Shown in pieces: positions 28,334 to 35,800 of a stretch of 64,000 nucleotides of DNA (position 1 is the stretch's first letter; each line of letters opens with the position of its first letter). A program made the translations under genes and the position numbers. Origin of the DNA: Chloroflexota bacterium (GTDB lineage Bacteria; Chloroflexota; Anaerolineae; Caldilineales; Caldilineaceae). The notes under the pieces are model-generated. The model did no database searches. It was not told the DNA's origin and worked only from the letters and a program-made list of their open reading frames with translations. The stretch is from assembly GCA_016861025.1 (NCBI GenBank), contig BOKO01000005.1, forward strand, positions 124,001 through 188,000, read 5' to 3'.

Positions 28334-29368
28334 CTACGACGCATCGGTTTTTGTGCGTTTGGTGCGATTGCTCAGCGCCACGCGGATGCTCTCCACCGAA
28401 ACTGCCAGCAATACGATGACGCCCAGGAATGTCTGCTCGAAATAGACGTTCACGTTGAGCATGATCAGGCCATTCTTGATCAGCGTGAGCATGATGGCGC
28501 TGGCGAGGATGCCCAACGCCGAGAACTCACCGCCGTTGAGTGCAGTCCCACCGATGATGGCGACGGCGAACGAGATGATCAGCCAATCCGTGCCGGTCGA
28601 AGGCTGCGCCGATCCCATGCGCGAGACCCACAATAAGCCCGCCGTCGCCGCAAAGACGCCGGAAAGCGTATGGCTGAGGAAGACGATATTGTCGGTGCGG
28701 ATGCCGGAGAGTCGCGCCGCCTCCAGATTGCCACCCGTCGCCAGGATACGACGGCCCACGACGCGAAACTTGAAGACATAAGCAAGCGCGGTCAGCACAG
28801 CTACAGCAAAGAGGAATACATAAGGCACGCCGAGAAAGTCATTGCGTCCCAGAATTGTGAAGTCTCTTGGTATGTTGGAGTAAGGAAAGCCTTGCGAAAT
28901 TCCTTGCACCAGCCCGGTGAAGATAAACAGGCTCGCCAACGTCACGATAAACGAGTTGAGTTTTGATTTGATGATAATGAAGCCGTTGAACATGCCGCAG
29001 AGCGTACCGGTCAGCATCGCCAACGGCACGCCGATCCATGGCGACCAACCCATGGTATCCATGCACCAGCCAGCCACCACCACAGTCAATCCGCCGATGG
29101 CGCCAAGCGACAGATTCATCCCACCGGTCACGATCACAATGGCCTGTCCCAACGCCACGAAGACATAGAGCGCCGCAGTGCGCGAGACGTTGAACAGGTT
29201 GAACGGCGTCAAAAAACTGGTGTTGCTGAATGAAAAAAGCACAAAGAGGATAACCGTGGCGATGACGACGCTCGTATCGCTGCGTCGAAATACGCTGCGC
29301 AGAGCGCTGCCGATGCCTCCAGCCTCCCTGTCTTGTCGAACACTGTGCTCTACTTTGCTTTGGGCCAT
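28334..29368 (-). CDS. Sugar ABC transporter permease (RbsC type)
   Basis: 344 residues, about 9-10 hydrophobic segments. Family motifs are VFVALGQAIVIVTGGMNLSLGAIGGL and the cytoplasmic coupling-helix region RRILATGGNLEAARLSGIRTD. It sits in the membrane and pairs with the double-ABC ATPase and RbsB-like lipoprotein encoded just downstream. A ribosome site GGAG lies 7 nt before the ATG. The gap from the dehydratase gene (116 bp) contains two hairpins, so it may have its own transcription start. Confidence 0.94.
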   Translation of the reverse strand: MAQSKVEHSVRQDREAGGIGSALRSVFRRSDTSVVIATVILFVLFSFSNTSFLTPFNLFNVSRTAALYVFVALGQAIVIVTGGMNLSLGAIGGLTVVVAGWCMDTMGWSPWIGVPLAMLTGTLCGMFNGFIIIKSKLNSFIVTLASLFIFTGLVQGISQGFPYSNIPRDFTILGRNDFLGVPYVFLFAVAVLTALAYVFKFRVVGRRILATGGNLEAARLSGIRTDNIVFLSHTLSGVFAATAGLLWVSRMGSAQPSTGTDWLIISFAVAIIGGTALNGGEFSALGILASAIMLTLIKNGLIMLNVNVYFEQTFLGVIVLLAVSVESIRVALSNRTKRTKTDAS

Positions 29369-29399
29369 GGCTGCACTCCAAACTCATTGTGCTTTTCCA

Positions 29400-29431
29400 G
29401 GTGACAGTCACTTCCGGCAGCGACTGTCACC
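29400..29431 (-). terminator. 10-bp stem hairpin between dehydratase and permease genes
   Basis: GGTGACAGTC (29400-29409) pairs perfectly with GACTGTCACC (29422-29431). A second small GGGCGA/TCGCCC hairpin follows at about 29435-29454. Both lie in the gap after the dehydratase stop (29485) on the minus strand. They could partly end the upstream transcript before the ABC genes. Confidence 0.45.
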
Positions 29432-29484
29432 GCAGGGCGATGCTCAATTCGCCCATTCTCTTGATTCTGTGTTCTTGTTGCCCT

Positions 29485-30720
29485 TCAATCCAGTAGATCC
29501 GAACTGCTCCCCGGTTCCTGTGGTGGGCGATAGACGCCGCCGTCCACGATTGCCGGGTGCCGGAAGTAATCGCGCAGGTGTGGGATGTATTCCAGAAAAA
29601 CCGTCTCATGCCCCAACGCCACCCGATTAAAGAGCACCAGATGCTGATGAATTTGACCCATATCGCCCACGTGCGGCACAACGGGCAAGTTGAAGCGCCG
29701 CGCCAGCAGGCTGACCGTAATAAATTCGCTGATGCCGCCGACGCGCGTACAGTCCACCTGGATAAAGTGCGCCGCGCCCGCCTGCATGTAGTTCTTGAAG
29801 AGCACGCGATGCGGAATGTGCTCGCCCGCCGCAACCTTGACCGGCGCAATGGCGCGCGCCAGGGTTTGATGCGCCAGCACGTCGTCGGGGTGAGTCGGCT
29901 CCTCGATCCAGTAAGGTTGCATCGCCATCAGCTCGAGACAGGTGCGTAGCGCCACCGGCAGTGTCCATTGCTGATTGGCATCGAGCATGATCTGCACATC
30001 CGCCCCGGCTGCGTTGCGCACCAGCATGGCGCGCCGAATGTCGCGCGCCGTATCGGGCGCTCCGACCTTGAGCTTCATCGCCAGGAAGCCGGCATCCACA
30101 GCGCGACGTGCGTTCTCACGCACCTGGTCATCGCTGTAGTGAAACCAGCCGATGGAGGTGTCGTAGCCCGGATAGCCCTGCGTCAGGATCGGTTCGCGCT
30201 CGTGGCGATGGATGGCTTCGCGGCGCAGCAGGTGAATTACATCTTCAGGACGCAGCACATCTTCCAGGTAGCTCAGGTCGAGCAGCGCCAGGATCGCGTC
30301 CGGCGATAGGTCGACGAGCAGTTTCCAGAGTGGCACGCCGCGCGTCTTTGCCCACAGATCGAAGCAGGCGTTGGTCAGCGAAGCCAGCGCCAGATGCACG
30401 ACGCCTTTGTGTGGCCCAAGCCAGCGCAGTTGGGGGTGGTCGGCGATCTGGCGGAATACCTGCCCAAAGTCGGCCATCAACTCCTCGATCTCACGACCCA
30501 CCAATGGCTGCGCCAGCACTTGAATTGCATCGCAGACCATTTCCGTGCCAGCGCCAAGCGTCAACGCCAGGCCTACACCATTCAGCGTCGCATCGGTGTG
30601 CAACAGCGTGACCGCGTAGGCGTACTGTGGATTGGTGTGGATCGCATCGACGCCCTCGCCCGGCTTCAATTGGAAACGCGCATCTTGTGTATTCACTGCC
30701 GTAATCACAACCGATTTCAC
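29485..30720 (-). CDS. Enolase-superfamily sugar acid dehydratase, L-fuconate dehydratase-like
   Basis: 411 residues from GTG 30720, chosen because GGGAGG lies 4 nt upstream. An earlier GTG at 30765 would fall inside a hairpin. The mandelate-racemase-type barrel shows the K-x-K base motif (LAMKLKVGA), metal ligands in MLDANQQW, WIEEPTHPDD and AAGEHIPHR, and the His in VVPHVGDMG. LSPDAILALLDLSYLEDVLRPEDV and LTQGYPGYDTSIGWFHYSDDQV are, to my reading, typical of L-fuconate dehydratases (FucD/ENOSF1 group), which make 2-keto-3-deoxy-L-fuconate. Related 6-deoxy sugar acids remain possible. Confidence 0.88.
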   Translation of the reverse strand: MKSVVITAVNTQDARFQLKPGEGVDAIHTNPQYAYAVTLLHTDATLNGVGLALTLGAGTEMVCDAIQVLAQPLVGREIEELMADFGQVFRQIADHPQLRWLGPHKGVVHLALASLTNACFDLWAKTRGVPLWKLLVDLSPDAILALLDLSYLEDVLRPEDVIHLLRREAIHRHEREPILTQGYPGYDTSIGWFHYSDDQVRENARRAVDAGFLAMKLKVGAPDTARDIRRAMLVRNAAGADVQIMLDANQQWTLPVALRTCLELMAMQPYWIEEPTHPDDVLAHQTLARAIAPVKVAAGEHIPHRVLFKNYMQAGAAHFIQVDCTRVGGISEFITVSLLARRFNLPVVPHVGDMGQIHQHLVLFNRVALGHETVFLEYIPHLRDYFRHPAIVDGGVYRPPQEPGSSSDLLD

Positions 30721-30750
30721 ACAGCCTCCCAGATAGCCACCCCAATCTTC

Positions 30751-30781
30751 AATCTTCGGTCTCACAGGGAGACTGAAGATT
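30751..30781 (-). terminator. Hairpin between the SDR and dehydratase genes
   Basis: AATCTTC-G-GTCTC (30751-30763) pairs with GAGAC-T-GAAGATT (30769-30781), with one mismatch and a 5-nt loop. It lies 6 bp after the SDR stop on the minus strand. It is probably an attenuator or mRNA-end structure, not a full terminator, because the next gene starts only 30 bp on. Confidence 0.45.
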
Positions 30782-30787
30782 AGAGAT

Positions 30788-31570
30788 TTACTTTGTCCCC
30801 GACCGCCGATAGCCCAGTTCCGCCCCGCCGCTCACCGGCAGCGTCACGCCCGTAATGAAGCGCGCCCGGTCGGAGAGCAGGAAGACGGCCACATCGGCGA
30901 CCACATCGCCTTCGGGACAAAAGCCGAGGACATGAATATGATTCAGGAAATCTTCCGTGGCAGCCGGGTCGGGTTGATCTTGCACCCACTGACGCAGCAA
31001 CGGAGTCCACACTGCGGCAGGACTGAGTGCATTGACGCGAATGCCATACGGCGCATAATCGAGCGCCATCGCCTTGGTCAGCGCAATCACTGCTCCTTTG
31101 GTCGCCACGTAGGCGGCGTGATTCTCCTGTCCGAGCGCGCCGACCATGCTGGCTGTGCTCAAGATGCAGCCGCGGCTCGCTTTGAGAGCGTTGATGCCAT
31201 GCAGCGTCGTGTGAAAGATGCTTTTCACATTGATGGCGAAAAGTTGATCCCACTGTGCGCCGGTTGTTTCGTGCAGCGGCTTCGACGGTCCGCTGATGGC
31301 GGCGTTATTGTGGATTGCGTCAAGCCGACCATAGCGCGCCAGCGTCTGCTGGATCGCCGCCTGCACCGACTCCGAAGACGCCACGTCACACTGAACCGCA
31401 AGACCGGCGCCGCCCAGGTCGTTTGTGAGCGTTGCCTGCGCCGCCTCCAGATTGATATCCGCAATCACGACGGCTGCCCCGGCGTGCGCATAAGCGATGG
31501 CGCACTCGCGACCGATCCCCTGGCCGCCGCCGGTCAAGAAGATTACCTTGTCAGCGAGTTCACCCTGCAT
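30788..31570 (-). CDS. Short-chain dehydrogenase/reductase
   Basis: 260 residues from ATG 31570 (GGCAGGTG upstream). Classical SDR: nucleotide motif TGGGQGIG, D in VIADIN at the end of beta-2 (NAD preference), NNAA, catalytic Ser in STASM, and Y-x3-K in AAYVATKGAV. In the oxidative L-fucose route an SDR oxidises fucose or 2-keto-3-deoxy-L-fuconate. The latter fits its position next to the dehydratase, but the step is inferred. Its start overlaps the upstream binding-protein gene by 11 bp. Confidence 0.9.
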   Translation of the reverse strand: MQGELADKVIFLTGGGQGIGRECAIAYAHAGAAVVIADINLEAAQATLTNDLGGAGLAVQCDVASSESVQAAIQQTLARYGRLDAIHNNAAISGPSKPLHETTGAQWDQLFAINVKSIFHTTLHGINALKASRGCILSTASMVGALGQENHAAYVATKGAVIALTKAMALDYAPYGIRVNALSPAAVWTPLLRQWVQDQPDPAATEDFLNHIHVLGFCPEGDVVADVAVFLLSDRARFITGVTLPVSGGAELGYRRSGTK

Positions 31571-32711
31571 AGTCACCTGCCACGATTTCAGCAATCTGAA
31601 CGGTCATCCTGTGCAGTGCATCGTTGATTTCGAGGGAGCCTGTCATCGCTGCCTGCACCGTCTTCCAGAGCACCTCCTCCACTAGAGGATAGCTTGCAAA
31701 TTTGGGTGGGATCACCACGCATTCGATGGCGGCGGCGAGGGTTTCCCAACGCTGCTTCTCGACCGATGTGGCCGTCTGCTGCACCTGCTGCATCACCGAC
31801 CGGCGCACTGGCACGGAGCCTTGCTGTGCTTCCAACAATTGTTGTTCCGGCGCAGTCAGGAAACGCAGCAGCGCCAGGCCGTCATCGCTGTCGCCGCCGC
31901 GTCTGGTCAGCGCAAAGGTGTGGCTGCCGCCATAGACACGCGATATCCCCGCCGGGCCTGTCGGATACAGCGTCAGTGCAAAGCGGTTGCGCACCGGTGA
32001 ATCGGCTGCGCAGTAATCGGCGTAGTAGCCGGGCCAATCGCCCACCATCCCTGCACTGCCGTTTCGGAAAGCATCATGCACCTTGTCATAGCGCCAGTTC
32101 ACAATCTCTGGAGAAACCAGCCCTTCGGCGTAGCAGGTGCGTAGAAACTGCAGCGCCCAACGTCCACCCTCGTTCTCAATTTGCGGAGTAAGGTTGGGCG
32201 GAAAGAGTTCGGCGCCACCCATCTCCACCAGCTCGTAGAACGTGCCGAATAGCCCTGACTCCATACCCGGAAAAAGAAATCCGTACAATTCCGGTGGACG
32301 GTTGATTGCGCGCGCTATATCGAGCAGCTCATCCCACGTTGCAGGCGTGCGGTCGATCAGGTCGGTGCGATAGTGAAGCAGGCGCACATCGACATTGCGC
32401 GGCAATCCATAAAGGCTGCCATCGATGCGCGACAGCGCCAACAGCGCTGGTGTGAAATCACTTAGTTCGGTGGATGTAAGTAATCCATCGAGCGGCGCCA
32501 ACAGCGATTTCTGCGACGGCGCATACTTGGTGTGCGTGGAAATAAGGTGGCAGTCAGCAGCCGCGTCCGTCGCCAGAAACTCATTGAGCGCGGGGTGGTC
32601 GCCGGCAAAGGCTATTTCGACGGCCACACCGCTCTGTTGGGTAAATTGATTCAAGCGGGCGTACAAAGCGTCATACATTGGGCCGCTGATCAGGGCAACC
32701 CGAAGCGTCAT
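31560..32711 (-). CDS. Family 1 extracellular-type solute-binding protein lacking a signal peptide
   Basis: 383 residues. The MalE-like type II binding fold is recognised from PRNVDVRLLHYRTDLIDRTPATWDELLDIARAI, GMVGDWPGYYADY and GSHTFALTRRGGDSDDGLALLRFLTAPEQQ. The N-terminus (MTLRVALISGPMYDALYARLNQF) enters the first beta strand directly. There is no hydrophobic signal sequence or lipobox, and a perfect AAGGAGG ribosome site lies 7 nt before this ATG. The GntR gene ends 12 bp upstream. No cognate MalF/G-like permeases are present. It may be a cytoplasmic sugar sensor, or a protein exported by another route. Confidence 0.85.
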   Translation of the reverse strand: MTLRVALISGPMYDALYARLNQFTQQSGVAVEIAFAGDHPALNEFLATDAAADCHLISTHTKYAPSQKSLLAPLDGLLTSTELSDFTPALLALSRIDGSLYGLPRNVDVRLLHYRTDLIDRTPATWDELLDIARAINRPPELYGFLFPGMESGLFGTFYELVEMGGAELFPPNLTPQIENEGGRWALQFLRTCYAEGLVSPEIVNWRYDKVHDAFRNGSAGMVGDWPGYYADYCAADSPVRNRFALTLYPTGPAGISRVYGGSHTFALTRRGGDSDDGLALLRFLTAPEQQLLEAQQGSVPVRRSVMQQVQQTATSVEKQRWETLAAAIECVVIPPKFASYPLVEEVLWKTVQAAMTGSLEINDALHRMTVQIAEIVAGDYAG

Positions 32712-32723
32712 GCGTTGACCTCC

Positions 32724-33452
32724 TTATGGTATAGCGCCATTGGCTGCGTGTGGATGGGGATACTTTTCAATCAGGCGAAAGATACGCTCCTCCGTCGCAT
32801 GGAGATGCTGCTCGACGGCAGCAGCCGCTTCATCGGGCTGGTGGGCGCGCAGCGCCTGAAAAATGACATTGTGCTCCACACACGTTTGTGTCTGATCCAT
32901 TTCGCCAAAGACATGATAGAAGCGCCCTAATTCGAGGTGGATGTTGAGCGAACGATAGGCAGTCAACAAGAACTGATTGCCGGCGGCGTTGACGATCGTC
33001 TCGTGAAACCGTTTGTCAAGCTGGTTGAACTGACGGTAACCATGCGACCAGGAGCCAACCTCAACACAGGCGCTCTCATCGAGAATCTGCTGCAGCAGCC
33101 GCTCCACCGTAATCAGGTCGGGGATCAGAATGCGGCGGGCAGCCAGCCGGGCGGCATCTACTTCGATCAGCCGGCGGACATGCATCAAGTCCGCCACTTG
33201 CGCCGTCGTCAACAGCGGGCTGACGCGATAACCCTTGAATGGCTCGAAGGTCACCAATCGTTCCGCCGCCAGCCGCGCCAACGCCTCGCGGATCGGCGTC
33301 GGGCTGACACTGAGATCGATCGCCAGCGCGTCGATGTTCAACCGCTGGCGCGGCAGGTAGACCTGATCCATGATTCGGGCTTTGAGCCGCTCGTAGACAG
33401 CGTCAGCCAGCACCGTTTTTTGCTCACTCATGGCACTCAAAGATTCAGACAT
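32724..33452 (-). CDS. GntR/FadR-family (FCD domain) transcriptional regulator
   Basis: 242 residues. The winged helix at about 15-80 includes RQRLNIDALAIDLSVSPTPIREALARLAAERLV. The all-helical FCD ligand domain follows, with the metal-site residues of the group plausible in RRLIEVDAARLAA, FHETIVNAAGN and VEHNVIFQALRAHQPDEAAAAVEQHL. FCD regulators usually bind sugar acids or other carboxylates and repress catabolic operons. It is the first gene of the ten-gene cluster, and two 12-bp palindromes lie directly before its start (33472-33503), suggesting self-control of the operon. Confidence 0.92.
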   Translation of the reverse strand: MSESLSAMSEQKTVLADAVYERLKARIMDQVYLPRQRLNIDALAIDLSVSPTPIREALARLAAERLVTFEPFKGYRVSPLLTTAQVADLMHVRRLIEVDAARLAARRILIPDLITVERLLQQILDESACVEVGSWSHGYRQFNQLDKRFHETIVNAAGNQFLLTAYRSLNIHLELGRFYHVFGEMDQTQTCVEHNVIFQALRAHQPDEAAAAVEQHLHATEERIFRLIEKYPHPHAANGAIP

Positions 33453-33471
33453 CTTTAATTTTCCGTGGAGA

Positions 33472-33503
33472 ATCCTATAGGATAGGATAACATGCTATAG
33501 CAT
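33472..33503. promoter_or_regulatory. Tandem GntR-type operators ATCCTATAGGAT and ATGCTATAGCAT
   Basis: Two perfect 12-bp palindromes (33472-33483 and 33492-33503) share the form AT-N-CTATAG-N-AT, with centres exactly 20 bp apart, so they are on the same helix face. They begin 20 bp upstream of the GntR start. FCD-type GntR proteins bind short palindromes of this size. No further copy was noticed inside the cluster. Confidence 0.65.
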
Positions 33504-33633
33504 TTGTGTCAATATGCAAATTTTTGGCATTCTCCTCGCTGCTGTCGTTCCGATTGTTAGCTTGTGTGCTGCACCTGCGTCCTGGTAAAGTAAATGCAGT
33601 TTCTATCAACAACATTGGAAAAGGAGCGACGCC

Positions 33634-34257
33634 ATGAAACGCATTCTTTGCTTTGGTGATTCCAACACCTGGGGCTACGATCCATCCACACAGGATCGTT
33701 TTGATCGCGATGTGCGCTGGGCAGGCGTGCTGCGCAATACGCTTGGCGCTGCCTATGAGGTGATCGAGGAGGGATTGAACGGCCGCACGACGGTCTGGGA
33801 TGATCCGATCGAGGGTTACAAATGCGGGAAAGATTACCTGATCCCCTGTCTGGAAACGCATCGCCCACTTGACCTGGTGATTATCATGCTTGGCACCAAT
33901 GACTTGAAGAAGCGCTTCAGCCTGTCAGCTTTCGATATTGCACAGGGGGCGGGTGTCCTGGTGCGGCTCGTGCAACAGAGTGCAGCCGGGCGCGCTGGCG
34001 CAGCGCCGGCGGTGCTGCTGTTAGCGCCACCGCCGGTGGCAAAGCTGACCTGGTTCGATCAGATGTTCGAGGGCGCCGAAGTAAAATCGCAGAAGCTGGG
34101 TTTCTACTATCGTCAGGTGGCGGAGGAGCTGGGCTGCGCTTTTCTGGATACAGCGACAGTCATCGTCTCAAGCGATCTGGACGGCATTCATTTTGAGGCG
34201 GCGGAGCATCGCAAGTTGGGCGAAGCAGTGGCGCAGCAAGTGCGGGAGCTTGTCTAG
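33634..34257 (+). CDS. SGNH/GDSL-type esterase or lipase
   Basis: 207 residues. Block I is MKRILCFGDSNTWGYD (catalytic S10), block II has the Gly in EEGLNGRTT, block III is MLGTNDLK, and block V is SSDLDGIHFEAAEH (D183, H186). The ILCFGDSNTWG form is typical of arylesterase/acetyl-xylan-esterase-like SGNH hydrolases in the cytoplasm. No signal peptide is present. It is divergent from the sugar cluster and could remove acyl groups from imported sugars. That link is inferred from position only. Ribosome site AAGGAG upstream. Confidence 0.92.
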   Translation: MKRILCFGDSNTWGYDPSTQDRFDRDVRWAGVLRNTLGAAYEVIEEGLNGRTTVWDDPIEGYKCGKDYLIPCLETHRPLDLVIIMLGTNDLKKRFSLSAFDIAQGAGVLVRLVQQSAAGRAGAAPAVLLLAPPPVAKLTWFDQMFEGAEVKSQKLGFYYRQVAEELGCAFLDTATVIVSSDLDGIHFEAAEHRKLGEAVAQQVRELV

Positions 34258-34399
34258 CGGCCGATTTGGCGTTCACCAATGGAGACTTTTCTCAGCCTCT
34301 CAATGTTACTTGGTTGCGTCACGCCAATACCGTGGTCAGGCTCAAGAGAAACGTGGTTCTGTAGCACTTTTTGTAGCGTTCATGTGCTGTTTCCGAAAT

Positions 34400-34457
34400 T
34401 CTTTGTGTGGTTTGATGGACGGCGACAACAAATCGTCTGAGGATCACCACACAAAGA
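34400..34457. repeat. 12-bp inverted repeat upstream of the small coupled ORFs
   Basis: TCTTTGTGTGGT (34400-34411) pairs perfectly with ACCACACAAAGA (34446-34457) around a 34-nt loop that can itself pair partly (GACG/CGTC). It ends 16 bp before the start at 34474, next to its ribosome site. It could be a leader hairpin or the end-repeats of a tiny mobile remnant. The rest of 34258-34473 shows no gene. Confidence 0.55.
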
Positions 34458-34473
34458 TTCAGGGAGCGCGAAC

Positions 34474-34611
34474 ATGAGAAGTGCTAAAATCCGTCGATGG
34501 GCAAAGCTCGCATATCAACCGATGCTGGTTATTGGCGCCGTCATCACGCTATGGATCGCCACGCCTGCATATGCGGAGGAAAAGGTCAATACTGAAGTAG
34601 GAGACGAATGA
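34474..34611 (+). CDS. Small secreted or single-helix peptide, 45 residues
   Basis: Starts MRSAKIRRWAKLAYQP, then a hydrophobic stretch (MLVIGAVITLWIATPAYA) and a likely signal-peptidase site after AYA. A short acidic tail EEKVNTEVGDE would be released, or the peptide stays as a single-helix membrane anchor. AGGGAG lies 7 nt upstream. The stop overlaps the next small ORF start as ATGA, which supports real translation. I recognise no family. Confidence 0.55.
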   Translation: MRSAKIRRWAKLAYQPMLVIGAVITLWIATPAYAEEKVNTEVGDE

Positions 34612-34787
34612 ATATGGGCAAGCTAGAAGGTTGGGCTTTTCTTTCTCTTATGGGATGTCTCGTTGTTCTTACGCTGTCATTGACACTGTTGTCTGGCGTC
34701 TGGGCAAGTGTGGGAAGTGTAGTCGCAGTTGTTCTAGGTATTCTATCTGGCGGATTATACGGAGCGTCAGCTAGGCGTGAGAAATGA
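34608..34787 (+). CDS. Small two-helix membrane protein, 59 residues
   Basis: Starts MNMGKLEGWAFLSLMGCLVV. Two hydrophobic segments (about 9-33 and 35-55) separated by a Ser/Gly turn end in a basic tail ASARREK. The ATG overlaps the stop of the upstream small ORF (ATGA) and has AGGAG 5 nt before it, both signs of coupled translation. No family was recognised. Confidence 0.55.
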   Translation: MNMGKLEGWAFLSLMGCLVVLTLSLTLLSGVWASVGSVVAVVLGILSGGLYGASARREK

Positions 34788-34880
34788 TTATAATGGCCGT
34801 CCGTGAGCGGATTTGTCGATCGCGCCCGGTTGGTGGAGCTTGAGGCGGACTGTGCGGTGTTAAGCGAATTAGCGGTTTAT

Positions 34881-34946
34881 CTGGTTCGGCGGCGTAGTGC
34901 AAAGAGCAGCCGGCCATGCCATGGCTATGCTATGCCGCCAAACCAG
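34881..34946. repeat. 17-bp inverted repeat in the gap before the UbiB relic
   Basis: CTGGTTCGGCGGCGTAG (34881-34897) pairs with CTATGCCGCCAAACCAG (34930-34946), with two G-T type mismatches. It lies between convergent genes, 94 bp after the small-ORF stop at 34787 and 55 bp before the stop of the relic. It may act as a bidirectional terminator. The rest of 34788-35000 holds nothing I can identify. Confidence 0.5.
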
Positions 34947-35000
34947 TCCATCTAGCACACCAAACGGCCATTCGAGTCTGATCTGGTCAATCGGGGCCTG

Positions 35001-35440
35001 TTAGCGTGAACCTGTGAGGATCGAAACGAACAGCCAGACGATCAGTCCGACCGCCACGGCCAAGCCAATTGTCATCAGCATTTGCAGTGAGCTGCCTGCT
35101 GTTGCGGACGGCACAACCAGAGCCAGGCTGATGGTAAGTGCGGCCAGCAACAGGCTGAGCGCCAGCCGAGTTGTCAGACGGTCCGCCTGCTTCAAGATAA
35201 GCTCGGTGTCTTTCAGACCGATCTGAAGCAGGTTGCCGCGCTCGGCTTTTTCGAGCAGGCGGTTCCCGATGCGAGGCAGATTGGCAATCAGCTCGCCCCA
35301 CTCCTGTCCTTGACGGAGCAGGCTCTGACCCAAGTCGCGTTGCGGCAGCATCAAGCGCCAGGTCGCTCGTCGCACATATTGCTCAGAAAATGCCCACACA
35401 TCAAAACTGGGGTCCAGTGTCAGCGCAACGCCTTGACCTT
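35001..35440 (-). pseudogene. C-terminal relic of an ABC1/UbiB-family protein
   Basis: The frame reads ...GVALTLDPSFDVWAFSEQYVRRATWRLM, then PRIGNRLLEKAERGNLLQIGLKDTELILKQADRLTTRLALSLLLAALTIS and a second hydrophobic helix. This is the usual tail of UbiB/AarF-type atypical kinases: substrate-side helices plus two C-terminal membrane helices. The whole kinase domain, some 400 residues, is missing. The UbiB-like reading continues about 20 bp past the stop of the coiled-coil gene, in another frame, so a deletion joined the two. A GTG at 35399 could still permit a 132-residue product. Confidence 0.65.
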
Positions 35441-35728
35441 GCCTTCTGTTTTCGTCATATCTGCATCCAGCCGATCTGCTGCAGCTTCGAGTTTGCGATC
35501 CATCTCGTCCAGGTCTTGCTGGAGTTTGGCGCGTTTTGCCTCAAAGTTGGCATGCATCTTGGCTTTTTCGGCTTGAAGTTTGGCTTTCGCTTCCGCCGGG
35601 GCGGCCTTGATCTTGGCTTCAAACTCCGCTGCCCTGGCGGCTTCTTCCGCCTCCATCTGATCCAGGATCTCCGCCAATTTGCGCAGTTCCGGTTCGAGCT
35701 CAGCTTCCATTTCGGTCCATGTTTTCAT
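35420..35728 (-). CDS. Small Ala/Glu/Lys-rich coiled-coil protein
   Basis: 102 residues with almost no hydrophobic runs and a heptad-like pattern throughout (EAELEPELRKLAEILDQMEAEEAARAAEFEAKIKAAPAEAKAKLQAEKAKMHANFEAKRAKLQQDLDEMDRKL, given in part). Predicted as one long helix. A good ribosome site (CAGGAG) precedes the ATG. Its 3' end overlaps the UbiB relic in another frame. Such proteins occur near stress-related DUF1269 genes, and one lies 73 bp upstream here on the same strand. Function is unknown. Confidence 0.7.
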   Translation of the reverse strand: MKTWTEMEAELEPELRKLAEILDQMEAEEAARAAEFEAKIKAAPAEAKAKLQAEKAKMHANFEAKRAKLQQDLDEMDRKLEAAADRLDADMTKTEGKVKALR

Positions 35729-35800
35729 TGTTGTTACTCCTGTAATAAGTATGGCAATCGAGCGTAAGGGCTGCTTCGCACAAAGCTTGCAACCTCCTAA

